In this document: positions 5,636 through 9,973 of the stretch, one piece after another | How the letters are laid out: every line of letters begins with the position of its first letter | Numbering within the stretch: position 1 is the stretch's first letter | NCBI GenBank assembly: GCA_964529795.1 | Contig: CAZGXM010000075.1 | Coordinates: 1 to 9,973, forward strand | Reading direction: 5' to 3' | Origin: CAZGXM01 sp964529795 | GTDB taxonomy: Bacteria; Bacillota; JADQBR01 | Length of the DNA: 9,973 bases | The notes under the pieces: model-generated | Databases searched by the model: none | Seen by the model: the letters and a program-made list of their open reading frames with translations, nothing else | What the model was told of the DNA's origin: nothing | Position numbers and translations under genes: made by a program

Positions 5636-7072
5636 ATGGGATACCGCAAAGTTATGACAGTGATAGCAGTTATGGTAGTGACAGTTTTTTCCCTTTTGGG
5701 TAATGTGTTGGCCGAAGATCAAGATAATACCATCCGTGTGGGCCTGCAGGGGCTTTCTACCCGGGTGGATTTTCGGGTTGAGACGGGTAGATATACTCTC
5801 ATTGACGGGGCAACGGACCTGCCTATAGCCCGGCCCAAAGCGGGGCAGTTGTGGACCGTGACCAAGAAAGGCCCTAATCTCAAGCTTTTGTTAAACGGCG
5901 ATGAGCAGCAGACTCCCTATGACGGTCCCATAATCTTGCAAGCTGCCGGTGAAGGGTTGAACTTGTTCAGTTTTGACAATACCAGATACCGCGGTGATTT
6001 AATTATTGAGAACCGTGCCGGCGGTATCTTGCCCGTAAACAAGCTTTCCCTGGAACACTACCTTTACGGGGTGGCAGGGCAGGAAATAGGCAGTAATGCT
6101 CCCATGGAGGCCTTAAAAGCCCAGGCGGTGGTCTCCCGGTCGTACGCTATGGCGTTGAAACAGACCCGGGGCAGCTATGACGTGGGTGTGGATACCCGGA
6201 CCCAGGTTTACCGTGGTTACGATGCCGAACAGCAGCCTGGTGGGGAACGGGTGGCCAAGGCAGTTGATGCTACCCGGGGCCAGGTGATTTTGTACGACGG
6301 TAAAATTATCAGGGCATTTTTCCATGCCAATGCTGGCGGTTATACGGAAAACAGTGAAAACGTGTGGCTTGAGCCCTTGCCTTACATCAAGGCGGTTCCC
6401 TCTCCCTACGATGTTTATGCGGCGGAGTATGCGCCCCAGGTGAACGATTGGCCGGGGGTGACTTATAGTTGGGAAAAGAATTTGAACAGGGAAGAATTGT
6501 ATTCTCTTATTTCCCAGTGGAACAAAACGGCTGAAGAGGACGAAAAGTTTGACCCTATAAATGTGGGCAGTATTTTGGATATGCAGCTGTCCCGTTTCCG
6601 GCGGGACGGAGAAAAGGAAACGGAATCCGGGCGGGTAACCGAACTGACATTGATCGGCGACCAGGGGCAGGCCAGCATATACCGGGACAGGATTCGAATA
6701 TTGTTGGGTTTGCGCAGCACCTTGTTCCAAATGAAGTTTGATTCTACAGTGTCCATCCTCAGCGGCAGTGGTGAGCAAAAGCAAGTAAACAGCCTGGCAG
6801 GGCTACACGCTGTTGGCTTTTCCGATAAGCCGGCTGCGGTTAACGGCAGGGAGGATAATGTCTACCTGACCGGTAAAAATGACCGCAGGCAGGTCCCGAA
6901 AAAGTTTACGCAAGTATATATAACCGGTAAAGGTTACGGTCACGGTTTGGGCATGAGCCAATGGGGTGCCCGGGGAATGGCAGAAGATGGGTATAATTAT
7001 GAGCAAATTATCCAACACTACTATAATCAGGACAAAGATAACGGAAAACTGACCATCGAGAAAATTTACTAA
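5636..7072 (+). CDS. SpoIID/LytB domain-containing exported protein
   Basis: A 478-residue exported protein. Residues 1-26 form a signal peptide (basic start, hydrophobic core, then NVLAED). The SpoIID/LytB domain covers about 120-460. SpoIID is a lytic transglycosylase that trims denuded glycan strands during spore engulfment. The catalytic Glu is likely E150 in LYGVAGQEIGS, followed by the family motif MEALKAQAVVSRSYAM. HANAGGYTENSENVW at 230-244 and GYGHGLGMSQWGARGM at 433-448 are further signatures. The protein contains no cysteine, so the Cys-based zinc site seen in some clostridial SpoIID proteins is absent. It is longer than B. subtilis SpoIID (roughly 340 residues) and may be a paralogue rather than the sporulation enzyme; hence no gene symbol. 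GAGGTG at 5619-5624 precedes the ATG by 11 bases. queA begins 10 bases downstream. Confidence 0.88.
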   Translation: MGYRKVMTVIAVMVVTVFSLLGNVLAEDQDNTIRVGLQGLSTRVDFRVETGRYTLIDGATDLPIARPKAGQLWTVTKKGPNLKLLLNGDEQQTPYDGPIILQAAGEGLNLFSFDNTRYRGDLIIENRAGGILPVNKLSLEHYLYGVAGQEIGSNAPMEALKAQAVVSRSYAMALKQTRGSYDVGVDTRTQVYRGYDAEQQPGGERVAKAVDATRGQVILYDGKIIRAFFHANAGGYTENSENVWLEPLPYIKAVPSPYDVYAAEYAPQVNDWPGVTYSWEKNLNREELYSLISQWNKTAEEDEKFDPINVGSILDMQLSRFRRDGEKETESGRVTELTLIGDQGQASIYRDRIRILLGLRSTLFQMKFDSTVSILSGSGEQKQVNSLAGLHAVGFSDKPAAVNGREDNVYLTGKNDRRQVPKKFTQVYITGKGYGHGLGMSQWGARGMAEDGYNYEQIIQHYYNQDKDNGKLTIEKIY

Positions 7073-7082
7073 GGAGAGGGCA

Positions 7083-8105
7083 ATGAAGGTAGCAGATTTT
7101 GATTATCACCTGCCGGAGCAATTGATTGCCCAGCATCCGGTTACTCCAAGGGATGCTTCCAGGTTGCTGGTACTGGACCGGCGGAGCGGCGGGCTGGAAG
7201 ACAGGATTTTTTCTGATGTTATTGATTATTTCAACCCGGGTGATGTTTTGGTAGTCAACGACACCCGGGTTATTCCTGCGCGCCTGTTTGGCGTGCGGCG
7301 GCACACCGGCGCCAAGGTGGAAGTGCTGTTGCTCAGCCGGGTGGAAAAGGATGACTGGGAAACGCTGGTAAAACCGGGCAGGAAGGCCCGGCCCGGCGAT
7401 GTACTTGTCTTTGGCAACGGGCTGCTTGAAGGTGAAATTTTGCATGTCACACCTGCCGGGGGCAGGATTATTCGTTTCCATTGTGAGGGAATTTTTCAGG
7501 AAGTTTTGCTTCAACTCGGAGAAATGCCCTTGCCGCCCTACATTAAAGAAAAGTTGGCAGACCCCGAGCGTTACCAGACAGTCTATGCCCGGGAGCAGGG
7601 TTCTGCCGCCGCTCCCACTGCGGGACTGCATTTTACACCGCAACTGTTGGACAAAGTAAGGGCGAAGGGGGTCCGGGTAGTACCGGTACTATTACATGTA
7701 GGTTTAGGTACCTTTCGACCGGTATCCGCAGAACATGTGGAAGAACATCAAATGCACGCCGAATACTACCGGATAGAAGAGGAGGCGGCAGCAGTCATTA
7801 ATAAAGTGCGGGAAAAAGGCGGCAGAGTAATTGCCGTGGGTACCACTACCGTGCGCACCCTGGAGTCCGCCGCCCAAAACCGGCGCTTGCAAGCGGTTGG
7901 CGGCTGGACAGATATTTTTATTTATCCCGGTTACCGGTTTCAAATGGTGGATATACTGGTCACCAACTTTCACTTACCCCGTTCTACGCTGTTGATGCTG
8001 GTTTCCGCCTTTGCCGGGCGGAAAAAAGTTCTGGCCGCCTACCGCCATGCGGTGGAAAAAAGGTACCGTTTCTTCAGCTTTGGCGATGCCATGCTGATCA
8101 TTTAA
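7083..8105 (+). CDS. queA: S-adenosylmethionine:tRNA ribosyltransferase-isomerase QueA
   Basis: A 340-residue cytoplasmic enzyme of the queuosine pathway. It transfers and rearranges the ribosyl part of S-adenosylmethionine onto preQ1 already placed at position 34 of tRNAs with a GUN anticodon, giving epoxyqueuosine. The length is normal. Family motifs are NDTRVIPARL at 59-68, YQTVYAREQGSAAAPTAGLH at 164-183, HVGLGTFRPV at 205-214, and NFHLPRSTLLMLVSAFAG in the last third. The ATG at 7083 follows GGAGAGGG directly after the upstream stop. This 10-base gap implies cotranscription with the SpoIID-like gene. tgt, which carries out the preceding step, is next. No preQ1 riboswitch can fit in this gap. 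Confidence 0.97.
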   Translation: MKVADFDYHLPEQLIAQHPVTPRDASRLLVLDRRSGGLEDRIFSDVIDYFNPGDVLVVNDTRVIPARLFGVRRHTGAKVEVLLLSRVEKDDWETLVKPGRKARPGDVLVFGNGLLEGEILHVTPAGGRIIRFHCEGIFQEVLLQLGEMPLPPYIKEKLADPERYQTVYAREQGSAAAPTAGLHFTPQLLDKVRAKGVRVVPVLLHVGLGTFRPVSAEHVEEHQMHAEYYRIEEEAAAVINKVREKGGRVIAVGTTTVRTLESAAQNRRLQAVGGWTDIFIYPGYRFQMVDILVTNFHLPRSTLLMLVSAFAGRKKVLAAYRHAVEKRYRFFSFGDAMLII

Positions 8106-8121
8106 AATTGGAGGTCTGATT

Positions 8122-9231
8122 GTGTTCCGGTTTCAAGTACATAAAGAGGCCAGTGACTGCCGGGCGCGCCTGGGTACACTGACAACTGCTCACGGCCCGG
8201 TGGAAACACCCATTTTCATGCCGGTGGGGACTCAAGCCACGGTGAAAGCCATGTCCCCACGGGAATTGGAAGAGATAGGCACCCAGATTATCCTTGGCAA
8301 TACATATCATCTTTACCTGCGTCCCGGGCATGACTTGATTAAAGATGCCGGCGGCCTGCACCAATTCATGGCCTGGGACAAACCGATCCTTACCGACAGC
8401 GGCGGCTTTCAGGTGTTTAGCCTGGGGGATTTAAGGAAAATTACCGAAGACGGGGTTGAATTTCGTTCTCACCTGGACGGGTCAAAGCATTTTTTCAGTC
8501 CCGAGCATGCCACCGAGGTGCAAATGGCGCTGGGGTCCGATATTGCCATGGCTTTTGACCAGTGCCCGCCATACCCTTGTGAGCGGGAAGAAGTGGAAAA
8601 AGCGGTGGAACGAACTACCCGCTGGGCAAGACGCTGCCTGGAGTTTCATAACCATGACTACCAGGTTGTTTTTGGCATTGTTCAGGGCGGTGTATATAGA
8701 GACCTGAGGGAAACCAGTGCCGCGAGCTTGATGGAACTGGACTTTCCCGGTTATGCCATCGGGGGTCTCAGTGTGGGCGAGCCCAAGCCCGTGATGTACG
8801 AGGTACTGGAATATACCACGCCTTTACTTCCCAAGGGAAAGCCCCGTTACCTGATGGGGGTGGGCACACCTGATGCCTTGCTGGAGGGAGTAGCCCATGG
8901 TGTGGACATGTTTGATTGTGTTTTACCTACCAGGGTTGCCAGAAACGGTACGGTGATGACCAGTCAAGGTAAACTGGTAGTGAGAAATGCAGCCTGTGCC
9001 AGGGATTTTCAACCTTTGGACCCCGGTTGCCAATGTTATGCCTGCCGCAATTTTTCCCGGGCCTATATCAGGCATTTGCTAAAGGCCAACGAAGTCCTGG
9101 GCATCAGGTTGACAACAATTCACAACCTTTATTTTTTGTTAAATTTAATGACAGGAGTACGTAAAGCAATCCGGGAAGACAGGTTTATGCAGTTCAAGCA
9201 TAATTTCATGAAAGATTATGGTGATGAATAG
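8122..9231 (+). CDS. tgt: tRNA-guanine transglycosylase (queuine/preQ1 tRNA-ribosyltransferase)
   Basis: A 369-residue enzyme that swaps guanine-34 for preQ1 in tRNA-Asp, -Asn, -His and -Tyr. TIM-barrel hallmarks are present. D92 in TDSGGFQVFSL is the general acid/base. FGIVQGG is at 184-190 and AIGGLSVGE at 212-220. The nucleophile is D265 in VDMFDCVLPTR. The zinc site is C303, C305, C308 (CQCYAC) and H334 (TTIHNLYF). The start is GTG at 8122, six bases after GGAGGT (8110-8115), with 16 bases between it and queA. The queA-tgt-yajC order matches many Firmicutes, including B. subtilis. The protein is complete, with no missing active-site residue. Confidence 0.97.
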   Translation: MFRFQVHKEASDCRARLGTLTTAHGPVETPIFMPVGTQATVKAMSPRELEEIGTQIILGNTYHLYLRPGHDLIKDAGGLHQFMAWDKPILTDSGGFQVFSLGDLRKITEDGVEFRSHLDGSKHFFSPEHATEVQMALGSDIAMAFDQCPPYPCEREEVEKAVERTTRWARRCLEFHNHDYQVVFGIVQGGVYRDLRETSAASLMELDFPGYAIGGLSVGEPKPVMYEVLEYTTPLLPKGKPRYLMGVGTPDALLEGVAHGVDMFDCVLPTRVARNGTVMTSQGKLVVRNAACARDFQPLDPGCQCYACRNFSRAYIRHLLKANEVLGIRLTTIHNLYFLLNLMTGVRKAIREDRFMQFKHNFMKDYGDE

Positions 9232-9295
9232 CAGGGTTACCGGCTTTTGATGTAGAATGGGCATGGATATAAGTTTTATACATAAACTAACTGGG

Positions 9296-9305
9296 AAAGG
9301 GGTGA
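9296..9305 (+). promoter_or_regulatory. Ribosome binding site fixing the TTG start of yajC
   Basis: AAAGGGGTGA ends five bases before the TTG at 9311. The in-frame ATGs at 9257 and 9263 have no purine-rich site, and using them would add about 17 residues not usual for YajC. Confidence 0.72.
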
Positions 9306-9310
9306 AGCAA

Positions 9311-9586
9311 TTGAACCTTCAAGGTGTAAGCGGGACAATAATCTATTTTGGCTTATTCATTGCCATTCTTTATTTTCTCATGATCAGGCCGCAGCAAAAA
9401 CAGCAGAAACAGCGCCGGGAAATGCTCGGCAAACTGGAAGTCAACGATAAAGTGGTGACTGTAGGCGGTATTCACGGGAAGATAATAAAAATGGATGATG
9501 ACACGATTGTTTTGCGTATTGCAGACAAGGTGGAAGTTAAATTTGACAAAAAGTCGGTTGCTTGTGTGGTCAATAAAGACAAGTAA
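9311..9586 (+). CDS. yajC: Preprotein translocase subunit YajC
   Basis: A 91-residue accessory protein of the Sec machinery; in E. coli it associates with SecDF. One N-terminal membrane helix at about 8-25 (GTIIYFGLFIAILYFLMI) is followed at once by the signature RPQQKQQKQRREM. A small beta-rich cytoplasmic domain then carries the family pattern NDKVVTVGGIHGKI at 45-58. The TTG start at 9311 is chosen on the strength of the upstream ribosome site and normal family length. It lies 79 bases after tgt and a terminator follows, so it ends the queA-tgt-yajC transcript. secD and secF often follow yajC elsewhere but not immediately here. Confidence 0.93.
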   Translation: MNLQGVSGTIIYFGLFIAILYFLMIRPQQKQQKQRREMLGKLEVNDKVVTVGGIHGKIIKMDDDTIVLRIADKVEVKFDKKSVACVVNKDK

Positions 9587-9598
9587 TCAAAAAAATTT

Positions 9599-9623
9599 AA
9601 CGGCTGAATGCCGTTCTTTTTTT
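9599..9623 (+). terminator. Strong rho-independent terminator after yajC
   Basis: AACGGC (9599-9604) and GCCGTT (9610-9615) form a perfect six-pair stem around TGAAT, followed by C and seven T. Seven A at 9589-9595 precede the stem, so the site may also stop transcription from the other strand. Confidence 0.87.
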
Positions 9624-9672
9624 CGAAAACTTCCTACAAACCGACACCAAACGCTAAAGGGAATACTGTGTC

Positions 9673-9699
9673 CTTTGTTTAATGGTAAATATAACAAAG
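9673..9699. repeat. Inverted repeat upstream of the 58-residue gene (possible operator)
   Basis: CTTTGTT (9673-9679) and AACAAAG (9693-9699) form a perfect 7-base dyad with a 13-base AT-rich spacer. The right arm overlaps a -10-like TATAAC (9690-9695), although no good -35 is seen at the right distance. A further ACAAAG lies at 9711-9716. Placement before a possible toxin-antitoxin pair suggests autoregulation, which is inference. Confidence 0.45.
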
Positions 9700-9728
9700 T
9701 AAGTATTGAAACAAAGGGGGCGAGGGGC

Positions 9729-9905
9729 ATGAATATATTTAAGTTTTTACTGGACAAGCTTACCAAGTGCCAAATTCTTGATTTGGAACAGCACCTGGCT
9801 CAGGATTACAATATGATTGCCCCGTGGATTTTGGAAGGAGATTCCCGGGTATTGGCCGAGGAAAATCGCCTGCTACGCAGGTTTGAAGAAAGTGGCCGGG
9901 AGTGA
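9729..9905 (+). CDS. Unrecognised 58-residue protein, possible antitoxin partner
   Basis: I do not recognise this family. The ATG at 9729 has AAAGGGGG (9713-9720) eight bases upstream and a GAGGGG closer in. The protein is soluble and looks mostly helical. Its N-terminal half is MNIFKFLLDKLTKCQILDLE, followed by an aromatic-proline section (NMIAPWILEGD) and a charged C-terminal helix (ENRLLRRFEESGRE). There is one cysteine, C14. Its stop overlaps the next start as TGATG, so the two genes are probably translated together. Because the next gene looks PemK/MazF-like, the order small-protein-then-toxin suggests an antitoxin, but no AbrB-type, ribbon-helix-helix or other known antitoxin fold is evident. 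A new transcription unit is likely, because a terminator lies just upstream. Confidence 0.6.
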   Translation: MNIFKFLLDKLTKCQILDLEQHLAQDYNMIAPWILEGDSRVLAEENRLLRRFEESGRE

Positions 9906-9973
9906 TGGCCGTGGGTGTAACATATGCACAATGGAGAATAAGGCGGGGTGATATTTACTCCGTTTATCTGGGG
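9905..9973 (+). CDS. Partial: N-terminus of a PemK/MazF-like toxin (truncated by window end)
   Basis: Only the first 23 residues are visible; the frame is open to the last base. The stretch RIRRGDIYSVYLG resembles the first strand of PemK/MazF endoribonucleases, which typically begin with an RRGDIYxVDL-like pattern and cut mRNA at short motifs. The ATG at 9905 overlaps the upstream stop by one base. The GTG at 9911 is an alternative start, eight bases after GGGAG (9898-9902). The leading dozen residues before the motif are longer than usual. With so little sequence the family call is tentative, and catalytic residues cannot be assessed. Confidence 0.45.
   Translation, partial: MAVGVTYAQWRIRRGDIYSVYLG

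Noticed and set aside
6113..6784. Long open frame on the - strand inside the SpoIID-like gene
   Set aside because: It lies wholly antisense to a well-supported gene, shows no recognisable domain and has an unlikely composition. The same holds for the - strand frame at 7008-7643 and that at 2170-2595.
7073..7082. preQ1 riboswitch before queA
   Set aside because: Only 10 bases separate queA from the preceding stop, and they hold just the ribosome site.
9257..9310. ATG at 9257 or 9263 as the yajC start
   Set aside because: No ribosome site precedes either, and the extension is not typical; TTG at 9311 has AAAGGGGTGA at the right distance.
9924..9941. ATG at 9924 preceded by GGGTGTAA, similar to the DUF2905 and rsgI start regions
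   Set aside because: The frame stops after five codons; the open frame from 9905 through the window end is more credible.

Overview
The window looks like a chromosomal segment of a Gram-positive, endospore-forming member of the Clostridia. The gene set and spellings are closest in feel to the Peptococcaceae / Desulfotomaculum group; this placement is inference from gene content and was not checked by search. The supporting evidence is a BofC-type sporulation protein, a SpoIID/LytB-domain protein, a SigI/RsgI pair, strong purine-rich Shine-Dalgarno sites, frequent TTG and GTG starts, and moderate GC. All supported genes are on the + strand. There is no sign of an IS element, phage, CRISPR array, rRNA or tRNA.

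Layout. (1) 97-684: a membrane-anchored BofC-like protein, closed by a rho-independent terminator at 744-780. (2) 870-3021: ruvC-ruvA-ruvB, the complete Holliday-junction resolvasome, with ruvC and ruvA overlapping by ATGA. A small two-helix membrane protein of the DUF2905 family follows at 3119-3343. (3) 3429-5539: a sigI-rsgI cassette. It has its own SigI-type promoter candidate (C-run -35 at 3372-3377, CGAA -10 at 3397-3400) and its own terminator (5551-5584). The anti-sigma factor has one membrane span, the Asn-Pro site known for RsgI autoproteolysis, and a roughly 195-residue highly charged, probably disordered outer tail. (4) 5636-7072: an exported SpoIID/LytB-domain protein, followed closely by queA and tgt (queuosine tRNA modification) and yajC (Sec accessory), closed by a strong terminator at 9599-9623. 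(5) 9729-9973: a new unit containing a 58-residue orphan protein whose stop codon overlaps the start of a gene cut off by the window edge. That gene's first residues resemble PemK/MazF endoribonuclease toxins.

How the parts fit. The ruv and queA-tgt-yajC genes are housekeeping, and their adjacency is common in Firmicutes. The distinctive part is the SigI/RsgI envelope-sensing switch set between the ruv block and the SpoIID-type peptidoglycan enzyme. BofC-like, SigI/RsgI and SpoIID-like proteins all act at or across the membrane on sporulation or the cell wall. The most novel candidate is the last unit: a possible toxin-antitoxin pair whose small upstream partner does not look like any antitoxin I recognise.
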